Shown here piece after piece: positions 1 to 8,419 of a stretch of 64,000 nt of DNA. The number at the start of each line of letters is the position of its first letter. The first letter of the stretch is position 1. The notes below the pieces were generated by a model. The model was not told the DNA's origin. It worked only from the letters and a program-made list of their open reading frames with translations, and ran no database searches. This DNA comes from JAKAWQ01 sp963745975 (GTDB lineage: Bacteria; Pseudomonadota; Alphaproteobacteria; Acetobacterales; Acetobacteraceae), in the NCBI GenBank assembly GCA_963745975.1, contig CAVUZJ010000003.1:21321-85320 (forward strand), read 5' to 3'. The translations under genes and the position numbers were made by a program.

Positions 1-2
1 AC

Positions 3-515
3 CGGGCGCCTGACTTCACGCTGCCGAACCAGCAGGGGAGGCCCGTCGCGCTGGCGATGCTGCTGGAGGCCGGGCCGGCGGTCGTGACTTTCTATCGCGG
101 AGGCTGGTGCCCCTACCGCAACATCCAGCTCCGCGCCTACCAGGCGGTCCTGCCCGAAATAACCGCGCTCGGCGGGCGGCTGATCGCGATTTCGCCGCAA
201 CTGCCGGATGGGTCGCTCTCGACCGCCGAGGCAAACAAGCTGACGTTCGACGTGCTCAGCGACATCGGCAACCGCGTCGCCCGCTTCTTTGGCCTGGTCT
301 GGGCCTTGCCGGAAGAGCTGCGTGCCGCGCTCCGGTCGAACAACAAGGCGCTGCCGGACATCAACGGCGACGATAGCTGGGAACTGCCGGTGCCGGCCAC
401 CTACGTCATCGCCCGCGACCGCCGCGTCGCTCTTGCCGGGATCGACGTCGACTACCGCGAGCGGCTTGAGCCCGACGCCATTCTGAGCGCGCTCAGGTCG
501 TTGCGACCGGTGTGA
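3..515 (+). CDS. Peroxiredoxin-like (AhpC/TSA superfamily) protein, 5' end outside window
   Basis: The open frame runs in from the left edge with no start in view, so the N terminus is missing. The visible 170 residues open with APDFTLPNQQG, typical of the beginning of a thioredoxin-fold peroxiredoxin domain. They then give TFYRGGWCPYRN, where the cysteine occupies the peroxidatic position and the second position of the thioredoxin CxxC is replaced by Arg. Such proteins are thought to reduce peroxides, but the electron donor and substrate cannot be read from sequence. The following glutathione transferase and SDR gene are co-directional, suggesting a small detoxification or redox group. Family assignment is firm; the exact role is not. 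Confidence 0.85.
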   Translation, partial: RAPDFTLPNQQGRPVALAMLLEAGPAVVTFYRGGWCPYRNIQLRAYQAVLPEITALGGRLIAISPQLPDGSLSTAEANKLTFDVLSDIGNRVARFFGLVWALPEELRAALRSNNKALPDINGDDSWELPVPATYVIARDRRVALAGIDVDYRERLEPDAILSALRSLRPV

Positions 516-600
516 TCCTGGCGGGCATCCGTCAATGCCCGTCCCAGGCCGTGCGCCGCCGCGCGGAGATACGCCAACCGTCCGACCCCGAGGAGACACC

Positions 601-1305
601 ATGATCAGGTTCTACTTCCACCCGACTCCCAACCCCGCGAAAGTCGCGCTGTTCCTGGAAGAGGCCGGCCTGCCCTACGAGGCCATTCCCGTCGATACCA
701 GCAAGGGTGAGCAGCACGCGCCAGCCTTCCGCGCGATCAACCCGAACGGCAAGGTGCCGGCGATCGTCGATACGGACGGTCCCGGCGGAAAGGAGGCGAG
801 GGTCTTCAATTCAACGGCGATCCTGATCTACCTGGCCGAGAAGACGGGCAAATTCCTCGGCAGGCCGGAGGACCGGCCGGAGTTGTTGTCCTGGTTGCTT
901 TTGATCGCCTCCGGGCTCGGTCCATTCTCGGGCCAGGCCGTGCATTTTCAGTTTGCTGCCCCCAATGGCCTGGATTACGCGGTGAACCGCTACCGCCGCG
1001 AGGCCGAGCGGCACTACCAGGTGCTGGACGACCACCTCCAAGGGCGGAATTTTATCCTCGGCGACACCTACACGATCGCCGACATGTCCGCCTGGGGCTG
1101 GCTCGATCGCGCTTCGCGCGTCCGCAAGGATGAACCGGACCCGCTCGCTCCGTTTCCGAATTTGAAGCGGCTGTTCGAGACCGTCGACGCGCGGCCCGCC
1201 GTTGCCCGGGCCCGGGCAGTCGGGAAGGACCACCCTTTCAAGAAGGTCAGTGACGAGGAGACCAGGCGTGCCCTGTTCCCCTCCAACTATCCGCCGGCAG
1301 CGTAA
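601..1305 (+). CDS. Glutathione S-transferase family protein
   Basis: The 234-residue protein starts MIRFYFHPTPNPAKVALFLEE, with a thioredoxin-like N-terminal domain (about 1-85, including NPNGKVPAIV with the cis-Pro loop). An all-helical C-terminal domain follows (about 95-215, with the IADMSAWGW stretch). This resembles the YfcG/Ure2-like branch of bacterial GSTs. The ATG at 601 is preferred over an in-frame ATG at 535 because GAGGAGA lies just upstream and the 22-residue extension is Arg/Pro-rich and unlike GSTs. It ends 12 nt before the SDR gene, so the two are probably cotranscribed. The electrophile or disulfide substrate is unknown. Confidence 0.88.
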   Translation: MIRFYFHPTPNPAKVALFLEEAGLPYEAIPVDTSKGEQHAPAFRAINPNGKVPAIVDTDGPGGKEARVFNSTAILIYLAEKTGKFLGRPEDRPELLSWLLLIASGLGPFSGQAVHFQFAAPNGLDYAVNRYRREAERHYQVLDDHLQGRNFILGDTYTIADMSAWGWLDRASRVRKDEPDPLAPFPNLKRLFETVDARPAVARARAVGKDHPFKKVSDEETRRALFPSNYPPAA

Positions 1306-1317
1306 GGGGGGAACGCG

Positions 1318-2124
1318 ATGAACCTGCAAGGCAAGCGCGTCCTCGTCACAGGCGGATCGAGCGGCATTGGGCTCGCCATCGCCCGCATCCTGCTGGCCAA
1401 AGGCGCGAAATTGGTCATTTCCGGCCGTCGCCCCGATGTTTTGGCGGCCGCCACCGAGGACCTCAAGAAGACTGGCGGCCAAGTCTGGAGCATTGCCGCC
1501 GATGTTGGGACCGAAAAGGGGCGGGCCGCGACTTTGCAGAAGGCGCGCGACGCCCTGGGCGGGCTGGATATCCTCATCAACAACGCCGGCGGCGTGCGCG
1601 CCGGTCGCCTCGAGGCGACGTCGGAGGCGGAGATCGAGGCGATGGTGACGGTCGATCTTCTCGCGCCGATTCTACTCACCCGTGCGGCGCTGCCGGCACT
1701 GCGGGCGAGCGGGGACGCGGTCGTGGTGAACGTCACATCCGGCATCGCCCTGATCGGCGCGCCGTTCTACACCACCTATGCCGCTGTCAAGGCTGGTCTG
1801 GCTCGCTTCGGTGAGGCGCTGCGGCGGGAGCTGAAGGGCGAAGGCGTCCATGTGCTGACCGCCTACCCCAGCGGCACCGACACACCGATGATGAAGTCCA
1901 ACCGGGCCGGGCCGGAGTTGGGCTTCGGACGGGAGCCTGCCTCCGACGTCGCCGCGGCCATCGTCGAGGGCATCGAGACGGGCGCATTCGAGGTGATCCG
2001 CGGTGGCGAGGCTCGCGCGCAGATGATCGCGCTCAACCGGGAAAACCCGGCAGCGGTGGACGAGCGGTTCCTTGGGCTGAAGCCTGCGCTTGAAGAAGCG
2101 GTGAAAGACCACTCGGCGCTTTAG
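1318..2124 (+). CDS. Short-chain dehydrogenase/reductase
   Basis: A classical SDR of 268 residues. It has the nucleotide-binding TGGSSGIG (residues 11-18), NNAG (88-91) and the catalytic set S141, Y154 and K158 in the YxxxK pattern. It should catalyse NAD(P)-dependent oxidoreduction of an alcohol, ketone or similar carbonyl; the substrate is not predictable. RBS-like AAGGGGGGAA precedes the start. The TAG stop (2122-2124) is also the first three bases of a dispersed double-hairpin repeat, so the native 3' end may have been altered by insertion of that repeat. It lies 12 nt after the GST gene. Confidence 0.9.
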   Translation: MNLQGKRVLVTGGSSGIGLAIARILLAKGAKLVISGRRPDVLAAATEDLKKTGGQVWSIAADVGTEKGRAATLQKARDALGGLDILINNAGGVRAGRLEATSEAEIEAMVTVDLLAPILLTRAALPALRASGDAVVVNVTSGIALIGAPFYTTYAAVKAGLARFGEALRRELKGEGVHVLTAYPSGTDTPMMKSNRAGPELGFGREPASDVAAAIVEGIETGAFEVIRGGEARAQMIALNRENPAAVDERFLGLKPALEEAVKDHSAL

Positions 2125-2227
2125 AGCGTGATGACCGAAGGCGGAATCGCCGTAGGTCTGAATCACGCGGGAAAAACAAAGACCTAGAGCGGGATAAGTG
2201 AGCGTCAGCGAACGCATCCCGCTCTAG
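2122..2227. repeat. Double-hairpin dispersed repeat, copy 1
   Basis: An element of about 105 bp made of two consecutive inverted repeats. The first runs from GCGTGAT to ATCACGC. An A-rich spacer (AAAAACAAAGACCTAGAG) follows, then a second stem from AGCGGGAT to ATCCCGCT. Both ends read TAGAGCG when viewed outward to inward. Related copies lie at 3262-3366, 34053-34158 and 42632-42736, with degraded ones near 51132 and 62576. The architecture resembles the RIME intergenic elements of rhizobia. The left end supplies the stop of the SDR gene. Confidence 0.85.
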
Positions 2228-2470
2228 ACGTCATTGCCAAGGAGGTTGTCCCTGGCGATGCGGCTGATGAGTGGTTTACCCCGAGGGCGGAGTGGGGCCG
2301 GCTATGGTTATAGCTGGTGATCCAAGGCAGCATCGCGGCGGCGCGATCGGCCGATGTGAGGAAGGGCTTTGCGTAGGCCCATTCGCGCAGGCTCGTTTGG
2401 ATGAAGCGCTCGGCTTTGCCGTTGGTGCGCGGTGTGTCGGGGCGGGTACGCTTGTGCCGGATCGCCTGCT
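2224..2470 (-). pseudogene. IS481-family transposase remnant (C-terminal part, frameshifted)
   Basis: Read on the minus strand, this stretch encodes RPDTPRTNGKAERFIQTSL and then TSYNHSRPHSALG, the conserved C-terminal region of IS481-type DDE transposases around the catalytic Glu. After SALG the frame is broken by one nucleotide, and the other frame continues KPLISRIARDNLLGNDV to a TAG at 2226-2224, as expected for the family end. The catalytic core N-terminal to it is absent. It is therefore a dead fragment. It lies antisense to the start of the following hydratase gene and appears to have replaced that gene's original upstream region. Confidence 0.8.
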
Positions 2471-2511
2471 CGGCCAGACGGCGAAGACTTTTGTCAAGGC
2501 CTGACTCAACT

Positions 2512-3264
2512 GTGGTCCCCGCAGGCGCGCTGGCTCGGCTGGCAGAGCGCCAATGGCGTGACTATCGCGCCCGCGACCCCGGCACATGCTTTGCCGACCC
2601 GCGCTTCACGCTGGACCTTCGGCACGCGTACGAGTTGCAAGGCGCCGTCTCGGCGTTGCGCTTGGCGGACGGTGATCGCGTCGTTGGCTATAAGGTCGGC
2701 TGCACGGGGCCGGGCACCACCGCGCAGTTTGGAATGGCCGGTCCGATCCGGGGTTATCTCTACGAAAGCGAGGTTCGCCGGACAGGCGCGAGCCTTGACG
2801 TGGCTGACTTTGCGCGGTTGGCGATAGAAGGCGAAATGGCCGTTCGGATCGGGGAAGATGGTACAATCGCGGCTGCGTTCCCGGTTATCGAGCTGCATCA
2901 CTTCGTCTTCAGGGGACCGCGCAAGACGTTGGTGGAGCTGGTCGCGAACAACGGTCTGAACGCGGGCATCGTGGTGCCGGAGAAGGAGTGGCTATCATCT
3001 TTGGCGCACCCTGGCGGCAGTCCGCTGCTCAGAGTTGAAATCGGCACTCGGGTTGTCGAATCGGGTGGCTTATGGCCGATGGCGGGCGGCGCGGCGGCCT
3101 CGGTCGATTGGCTCCGCCAGCATCTTGCAGAATTCGGTTTGGCGTTGAGTCCTGGCAACATCGTAATCGCGGGTACGCCATTGGGCCTTTATCCGGTGGC
3201 GCCCGGCGACACTGTCGTCGTGTCCATCGACAATGAGCCGGCTGTACGCTGCTCGATCGTCTAA
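2512..3264 (+). CDS. 2-keto-4-pentenoate hydratase / FAA-hydrolase-like protein, uncertain 5' end
   Basis: The protein aligns with the MhpD/fumarylacetoacetase-fold hydratase and decarboxylase family: QWRDYRARDPGTCFADPRF near the start, then GYKVGCTGPGT, the acidic metal-site segment AIEGEMAVRIGE and PGNIVIAGTPLGLYPV near the end. These enzymes hydrate 2-hydroxydienoates or act on 2-oxo acids in aromatic meta-cleavage pathways. The frame is open back to an ATG at 2401, but that extension is antisense to an IS481 remnant and unlike the family. GTG 2512 gives 250 residues, slightly shorter than usual, so the gene may be N-terminally damaged or have a new start. The TAA stop merges with repeat copy 2. 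Confidence 0.7.
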   Translation: MVPAGALARLAERQWRDYRARDPGTCFADPRFTLDLRHAYELQGAVSALRLADGDRVVGYKVGCTGPGTTAQFGMAGPIRGYLYESEVRRTGASLDVADFARLAIEGEMAVRIGEDGTIAAAFPVIELHHFVFRGPRKTLVELVANNGLNAGIVVPEKEWLSSLAHPGGSPLLRVEIGTRVVESGGLWPMAGGAAASVDWLRQHLAEFGLALSPGNIVIAGTPLGLYPVAPGDTVVVSIDNEPAVRCSIV

Positions 3265-3366
3265 GCGTGATCGCCGAAGGTGGATGAACCGAAGGCGTTC
3301 GATCACGCGGGGAAAACAAAGTCTTGAGCGGGACGGGTGAGCGGGAGCGAACCGATCCCGCTCTAG
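3262..3366. repeat. Double-hairpin dispersed repeat, copy 2
   Basis: The same two-hairpin element as at 2122-2227. The first stem runs GCGTGATCGCC... to GATCACGC, followed by GGAAAACAAAG, and the second stem runs from GAGCGGGA to TCCCGCTC. The left end is TAAGCG instead of TAGAGCG and supplies the stop of the hydratase gene. This copy and copy 1 flank the IS481-remnant/hydratase segment, so recombination or joint movement of the segment is conceivable. Confidence 0.85.
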
Positions 3367-3507
3367 AAGACCGAGCGGCATCCCGTCACGGAAAGCCTGC
3401 TTGCGCCCAGCGAATAGCCCGCGAACATGGCCGCTCGCGGGGCGTGTTCCGTCCCTTTGGGACGCGGCCTTCCGAGCCACCCGCCGGCCGGAGGCCATGG
3501 CGCATGG

Positions 3508-3527
3508 ACATAAGGATATGTTTATGT
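3508..3527. promoter_or_regulatory. Imperfect palindrome upstream of the ArsR-methyltransferase gene, candidate operator
   Basis: ACATAAGGATATGTTTATGT is a 20-bp palindrome matching its own reverse complement at 16 of 20 positions, with perfect ACATAA/TTATGT arms. It ends 11 nt before the start codon at 3539 and is strikingly AT-rich in a GC-rich setting. ArsR-family regulators bind such inverted repeats. SahR-type regulators of methionine-cycle genes bind ATAA...TTAT-type sites with a central GATAT-like core, so autoregulation of this gene and metH is a reasonable inference. Confidence 0.5.
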
Positions 3528-3538
3528 GATACTGGGCT

Positions 3539-4465
3539 ATGGACAGCCTCCTCGCGAGCCTGCGCGCCGCCGCCGAGCCCACCCGGCTCCGCCTGCTTGC
3601 GCTCGCCGCCCGCGGACCGTTCTGCGTGAGCGAGTTCACCGCGATCCTCGGCCAGTCCCAGCCGCGCCTCTCCCGCCACCTGCGCCTTCTCTGCGAGGCC
3701 GGCCTGCTGGAGCGGGCGCGCGAGGGCGCCCACGCCTGGTTTCAGGTGCCCGGCGGCGTGGAAGGCGGGCTCGCCCAGGCCCTCCTCGCCCGCCTGCCCG
3801 AGGACGACCCCGTCCTCGCCGCCGACCGCCGCCAGGTCGCCCGCGTGCTCGCCGAGCGCGCGCGCATCGCCTCCGAAAGCTTCGCCCGCCAGGGCGCGGA
3901 CTGGGACGAGATGCGCGCCCTCGGGCTGCCGGCGGCCGATGTCGCGAAAACCCTTCTCGCCGTGCTCCCCGAGGGCAGGCTCGGCCGGATGATCGATATC
4001 GGCACCGGCACCGGCAGCCTGCTCTCCCTCCTCGCCTCGCGCATCGAAGCCGGCCTCGGCATCGATGCGAGCCCCGCCATGCTGGCGCTGGCCCGCACCC
4101 GCCTCGCCGGCGCCGGCCTCACCCACTGCACGGTCCGCCGCGCCGACATGTACCGCCTGCCGCTGCCTGACGGCGGTTTCGACCTTGCCACCCTCCAGAT
4201 GGTGCTGCACTACGCCGAGGACCCGGCCGCCGTGCTCGCCGAAGCCGCCCGCGTGCTGCGCCCCCGCGCACGGCTCGTGATTGTCGATCTCGCCCCGCAC
4301 GACGCGGCCGCGACGGCCCGCCTCGCCCATCGCTGGCCGGGTTTTTCCGACGCCGAGATCGAGGGCTGGTTGGGCTCCGCCGGCCTCCGTCACGCGCCCG
4401 GCCGCTCGGTCGCCGGCCCGCTCAAGGTGCGCATCTGGCCGGCCCAACGCACGAATTCCGCCTGA
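3539..4465 (+). CDS. ArsR-family regulator fused to a SAM-dependent methyltransferase domain
   Basis: A 308-residue two-domain protein. Residues about 1-95 form a winged-helix ArsR domain (AEPTRLRLLALAARGPFCVSE, then QPRLSRHLRLLCEAGLLE). Residues about 140-300 form a class I methyltransferase domain with motif I MIDIGTGTGS and a downstream DLATLQMVLHY strand. No ArsR metal-site CVC is visible. In proteobacteria, ArsR-methyltransferase fusions next to metH or metF belong to the SahR type and are thought to sense S-adenosylhomocysteine or SAM. Only 10 nt separate it from metH, so the two form an operon and it probably controls methionine synthase. A palindrome lies just upstream. Catalytic activity of the methyltransferase domain is unknown. 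Confidence 0.88.
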   Translation: MDSLLASLRAAAEPTRLRLLALAARGPFCVSEFTAILGQSQPRLSRHLRLLCEAGLLERAREGAHAWFQVPGGVEGGLAQALLARLPEDDPVLAADRRQVARVLAERARIASESFARQGADWDEMRALGLPAADVAKTLLAVLPEGRLGRMIDIGTGTGSLLSLLASRIEAGLGIDASPAMLALARTRLAGAGLTHCTVRRADMYRLPLPDGGFDLATLQMVLHYAEDPAAVLAEAARVLRPRARLVIVDLAPHDAAATARLAHRWPGFSDAEIEGWLGSAGLRHAPGRSVAGPLKVRIWPAQRTNSA

Positions 4466-4475
4466 AGGGGAAAAA

Positions 4476-7400
4476 ATGCCGCACCCGCCGCTGCTCGAGC
4501 TGCTGCAAAACCGCGTTCTGCTTTGCGACGGCGCCATGGGCAGCCGCGTGCAGGCGCTGACCCTCGATGTCGAGCGCGATTTCTGGGGCAAGGAGAACTG
4601 CACGGACGTGCTCAATCTTTCCCGCCCCGACCTCGTGCGCGAGATCCATCGCGGCTATTTCGCGGCCGGCGCCGATATGGTCGAGACCAACACCTTCGGC
4701 GGCTCGCCGGTCACGCTCGGCGAGTTCGGCCTCGCCGAGCACGCCCGCGAGATCAACCGCATCGGCGCCGAGCTTGCCCGCGAGGCCGCCGAGCAGTTCA
4801 CCGATGCACGCCCGCGTTACGTGATCGGCAGCGTCGGGCCCGGGACCAAGCTGCCGAGCCTCGGCCATATCGAATACGACCCGCTCGAGGACGCGCTCGC
4901 GCTGCAATGCGCCGGGCTGATCGAAGGCGGCGTCGATGCGATCCTGATCGAGACCTGCCAGGACACGCTGCAGATCAAGGCCGCCGTCAATGGCGCCAAG
5001 CGCGCGCGGGCCGAAGCCGGCACCGATACGCCGATCTTCGTTCAGGTCACGGTGGAGACGACCGGAAGCCTGCTCGTCGGCCCCGACATCGCCGCCGCCG
5101 CGACGGTGATCCACGCGCTCGACGTGCCGCTGATGGGGATCAATTGCGCGACGGGGCCGCAGGAGATGGCCGAGCATATCGGCTGGCTCTCGCGCAACTG
5201 GCCGCGCCTGATCTCGGTGCAGCCGAACGCGGGCCTGCCCGAGCTGGTGGACGGCAAGCCCTACTATCCGCTCGCGGCCGCCGACCTCGCGACCTGGCTC
5301 GAACGCTATGTCGTCGAGGACGGCGTGAACCTCATCGGCGGCTGCTGCGGCACCTCCATTCCCCACATCGAAGCGCTCGATGCGATGCTCCGCCGCTTGG
5401 GCGAGAAGCGGCCCGCTCCCGTGCCGCGCCAGGCGGTGTGGCTGCCGGCGGTGACCAGCCTCTACGGCCAGGTGCCATTGCGCCAGGAGAACAGTTTTTT
5501 TTCCATTGGCGAGCGCTGCAACGCCAACGGCTCGAAGCGCTTCCGCGAGCTTCAGGAAAAGCACGACTGGGACGCAGCACTCGTGATGGCGCGCGAGCAG
5601 GTCGCCGAAGGCTCGAATGCGCTCGATGTCTGCACCGCCTTCGTCGGCCGCGACGAGTTCTCCGAGATGAACGAGGTGGTCCGGCGTTTCAACGCCGGCG
5701 TGAACGCCCCGCTCGTCGTCGATTCCACCGAGATGCGCGTGCTGGAAGGGGCGCTGAAGATCATCGGCGGCAAGCCGATCCTCAACTCGATCAATTTCGA
5801 GGACGGCGAAAAGCCCGCCCACGACCGGCTTGCCCTCGCCCGCCGCTTCGGCACCGCGGTGATCGCGCTCACCATCGACGAGGAGGGCATGGCGAAGACG
5901 CCCGAGCGCAAGCTCGCCGTGGCCCGCCGCCTGGTCGATTTCGCCGCCCGCCACGGCCTCTCGCCCGCGGACCTCCTGATCGATCCGCTCACCTTCACGA
6001 TCGCCACCGGCAACGAGGAGGACCGCAAGCTCGGCCTCTGGACGCTCGAAGGGATCCGCATGATCCGCGAGGCGCTGCCCGAGGTGCAGATCGTGCTCGG
6101 CCTCTCCAACATCAGCTTCGGCCTCAACCCGGCCGCCCGCGCGGCCGTCAACTCCGTCTTCCTCGACCACGCATTGCGCGCCGGCATGACGGCGGCGATC
6201 GTCCATGTGAGCCGGCTCCGCCCGCTGCACGAGATCCCGCCCGAGGAAGCGAAGACCGCCGAGGACCTCATCCTCGACCGCCGCAGCGAAGGCTACGACC
6301 CGCTCGCCCGCCTGCTCGAGCTGTTCGCCGACCGCAAGGCCGAAGCGGCCACCGCCCGCAAGCGGGCCGAGACGCCGGAAGAGCGCCTCAAGGAACGCAT
6401 CATCGCCGGCGATCGCAAGGGCCTCGCCGAGGACCTCGACGCCGCGCTCAAATCCTATTCCGCGCTCGACATCATCAACACCATCCTGCTCGACGGCATG
6501 AAGGTCGTGGGCGAGCTTTTCGGGGCCGGGCGCATGCAGCTTCCCTTCGTGCTGCAAAGTGCCGAGACGATGAAGGCCGCGGTCGCTTACCTGGAACCCT
6601 TCATGGAGCGCGTCGAGGGCCAGGAGAAGGGCACCATCGTGCTTGCGACGGTGAAAGGCGACGTGCACGACATCGGCAAGAACCTGGTCGATATCATCCT
6701 CACCAACAACGGCTACCGCGTCGTCAATCTCGGCATCAAGGTGCCGCTCACGGACATGCTCGCCGCGGTCGCCGAGCACCGCGCCCACGCCATCGGCATG
6801 TCCGGCCTGCTCGTCAAATCGACCGTGGTGATGCGTGAGAATCTCGAGGAGATGTCGCGCCAGGGCGTCGAAATTCCCGTCCTGCTCGGTGGCGCGGCGC
6901 TGACCCGCCGCTATGTCGAGGAGGTCTGCACCGCATCCTACGCCTCGGGCCGCGTCGCCTACGCGCGCGACGCCTTCGACGGCCTCTCGTTGATGGCAAA
7001 AGTCACCGGCAACGAGTTCGACGATTATCTCGCCGCCGTCGCCGCCCGCCGCCCCAAAAGCGGCCGCAACGCCGCCGGCACGCACTCACGCACCTTGGGC
7101 GAGGCCGATCCGCGGGCCTTCCGTCCCGTCGATCTCGCAAAAGTGCGGGAGCGAAGGCGCCGCCTCACCGAAACTACGCCGCCGCCGGCCCCGCCCTTCT
7201 GGGGCGCCCGCACCATCGAGGCCGACCCGCGCGCGGTCGTCCCCTTCCTCAATGAACGGAGCCTCTACCAGTTCCAGTGGGGGTTCCGGAAACAGGGCCG
7301 CTCGCTCGAGGACTTCCTCGGCTGGGCGCGCCAGGAGCTGCGCCCTGTGTTGAGGCGCATGCTCGCGATCTGCGAGGCCGAGAAAATTCTCGCCCCCCGC

Positions 7401-7970
7401 GCGACCTACGGCTACTGGCACGCGGCCGGCCAGGGCAACGACCTCATCCTCTTCGACCGCGACGGGGCGAGCGAGCTTTGCCGCTTCACCCTCCCGCGCC
7501 AGCCGCGCGAGGACGGCGAATGCATCGCCGACTTCGTCCGTGACGTCGACGACGGGCCGCGCGACGTCGTCGGGCTTCAGGTCGTCACCGTGGGCGCCCG
7601 CGCCTCCGAAATCGCCCGCGCCTGGTTCGAGGAGAACCGCTACCAGGATTACCTCTATCTGCACGGGCTCTCGGTCGAGATGGCCGAGGCCATGGCGGAA
7701 TACACCCACAAACGCATCCGCGCCGAACTCGGCTTCGCCGCGGAAGACGGCCGCGACATGGAGAAAATGCTCTCGCAAGGCTACCGCGGCAGCCGCTACT
7801 CGTTCGGCTACCCCGCCTGCCCCAAACTCGAGGACCAGGTGCCGCTGCTGCGCCTTCTCGAAGCGGAGCGCATCGGGATCACCCTCTCCGACGAGTTCCA
7901 GCTCGAACCCGAGCAATCGACGAGCGCGCTCGTCATTCTCAACCCGCACGCCAAGTATTTCACGGTTTAG
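4476..7970 (+). CDS. metH: Cobalamin-dependent methionine synthase
   Basis: This enzyme methylates homocysteine to methionine using methyl-cobalamin recharged by 5-methyltetrahydrofolate. It has 1164 residues, somewhat shorter than the 1227 of E. coli. All modules are visible in order. The homocysteine domain carries zinc ligands C224 (INCATG) and C290/C291 (GGCCGTS). A pterin-binding barrel follows (about 330-600, NSINFEDG), then the B12 cap helices and the cobalamin domain with DVHDIGK where H731 is the lower axial ligand. The SAM reactivation domain ends RGSRYSFGYPACP. ATG 4476 with GAAGGGG just upstream is chosen; the frame is open further 5' but overlaps the regulator gene. No cobalamin riboswitch is visible upstream; control probably comes from the ArsR-type partner. 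Confidence 0.97.
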   Translation: MPHPPLLELLQNRVLLCDGAMGSRVQALTLDVERDFWGKENCTDVLNLSRPDLVREIHRGYFAAGADMVETNTFGGSPVTLGEFGLAEHAREINRIGAELAREAAEQFTDARPRYVIGSVGPGTKLPSLGHIEYDPLEDALALQCAGLIEGGVDAILIETCQDTLQIKAAVNGAKRARAEAGTDTPIFVQVTVETTGSLLVGPDIAAAATVIHALDVPLMGINCATGPQEMAEHIGWLSRNWPRLISVQPNAGLPELVDGKPYYPLAAADLATWLERYVVEDGVNLIGGCCGTSIPHIEALDAMLRRLGEKRPAPVPRQAVWLPAVTSLYGQVPLRQENSFFSIGERCNANGSKRFRELQEKHDWDAALVMAREQVAEGSNALDVCTAFVGRDEFSEMNEVVRRFNAGVNAPLVVDSTEMRVLEGALKIIGGKPILNSINFEDGEKPAHDRLALARRFGTAVIALTIDEEGMAKTPERKLAVARRLVDFAARHGLSPADLLIDPLTFTIATGNEEDRKLGLWTLEGIRMIREALPEVQIVLGLSNISFGLNPAARAAVNSVFLDHALRAGMTAAIVHVSRLRPLHEIPPEEAKTAEDLILDRRSEGYDPLARLLELFADRKAEAATARKRAETPEERLKERIIAGDRKGLAEDLDAALKSYSALDIINTILLDGMKVVGELFGAGRMQLPFVLQSAETMKAAVAYLEPFMERVEGQEKGTIVLATVKGDVHDIGKNLVDIILTNNGYRVVNLGIKVPLTDMLAAVAEHRAHAIGMSGLLVKSTVVMRENLEEMSRQGVEIPVLLGGAALTRRYVEEVCTASYASGRVAYARDAFDGLSLMAKVTGNEFDDYLAAVAARRPKSGRNAAGTHSRTLGEADPRAFRPVDLAKVRERRRRLTETTPPPAPPFWGARTIEADPRAVVPFLNERSLYQFQWGFRKQGRSLEDFLGWARQELRPVLRRMLAICEAEKILAPRATYGYWHAAGQGNDLILFDRDGASELCRFTLPRQPREDGECIADFVRDVDDGPRDVVGLQVVTVGARASEIARAWFEENRYQDYLYLHGLSVEMAEAMAEYTHKRIRAELGFAAEDGRDMEKMLSQGYRGSRYSFGYPACPKLEDQVPLLRLLEAERIGITLSDEFQLEPEQSTSALVILNPHAKYFTV

Positions 7971-8050
7971 GCGAGGGGCTCTGCCCCTGGCCTTTCCTTG
8001 AATGGTCAGGCTATGCGGTGCTTCGTATAACCGAGGGGCCGTCATCCTTC

Positions 8051-8353
8051 TCATACCTCCCGCCGGATCGCCTCCTTGCAGCGACGTATTGCAGCCTCGT
8101 CGCGCCGATAGAACGTCCATTGCTTGACGCGCCTGGCCCGCACCAGGCCCGCCGCGCGCAGCACGCGCATATGCTCGGACAGTGTCGCCTGGCTTACGCC
8201 GAGCTTTTGCGCGATCAACACTGCGCACACGCCGTCGCGCACCAGATCGCCATCCGCCTGGGGCGGGAAATGCGCACGCGGATCGCGGAGCCAGGCGAGG
8301 ATCCGAAGCCGCCGCTCATTCGCCAGCGCACGAAGGACGGTCTCGAGCTTCAT
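8051..8353 (-). CDS. ArsR-family transcriptional regulator
   Basis: A 100-residue single-domain winged-helix protein: ALANERRLRILAWLRDP at the N terminus, the recognition region LGVSQATLSEHMRVLRAAGLV, and the wing RRVKQWTFYRRDE. No CxC or other classical metal-binding cysteines of ArsR sensors are present, so the ligand is unknown. It is divergent from the PLP-dependent dehydratase at 8420, with 66 bp between starts, so it may regulate that gene and itself. Nothing else in the gene is unusual. Confidence 0.85.
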   Translation of the reverse strand: MKLETVLRALANERRLRILAWLRDPRAHFPPQADGDLVRDGVCAVLIAQKLGVSQATLSEHMRVLRAAGLVRARRVKQWTFYRRDEAAIRRCKEAIRREV

Positions 8354-8419
8354 TTAGGCACTTTGCCAACTGACGAATTTATGTCAAGGAACCGGGCGTC
8401 AGAGTCGGGGAGAAACGCC

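Noticed and set aside
4466..4475. A cobalamin or SAM/SAH riboswitch for metH
   Set aside because: The regulator gene ends 10 nt before metH, leaving no room. No B12-box-like sequence was seen upstream of the regulator; a palindrome is there instead.
4422..7085. An 887-codon open frame on the minus strand opposite metH
   Set aside because: It is an antisense shadow caused by GC-rich codon use. The protein has no recognisable motif, whereas the plus-strand frame is a complete MetH.
8018..8419. N-terminal extension of the threonine/serine dehydratase
   Set aside because: It runs antisense through the ArsR gene and lacks homology to the family, which begins near ATG 8420.
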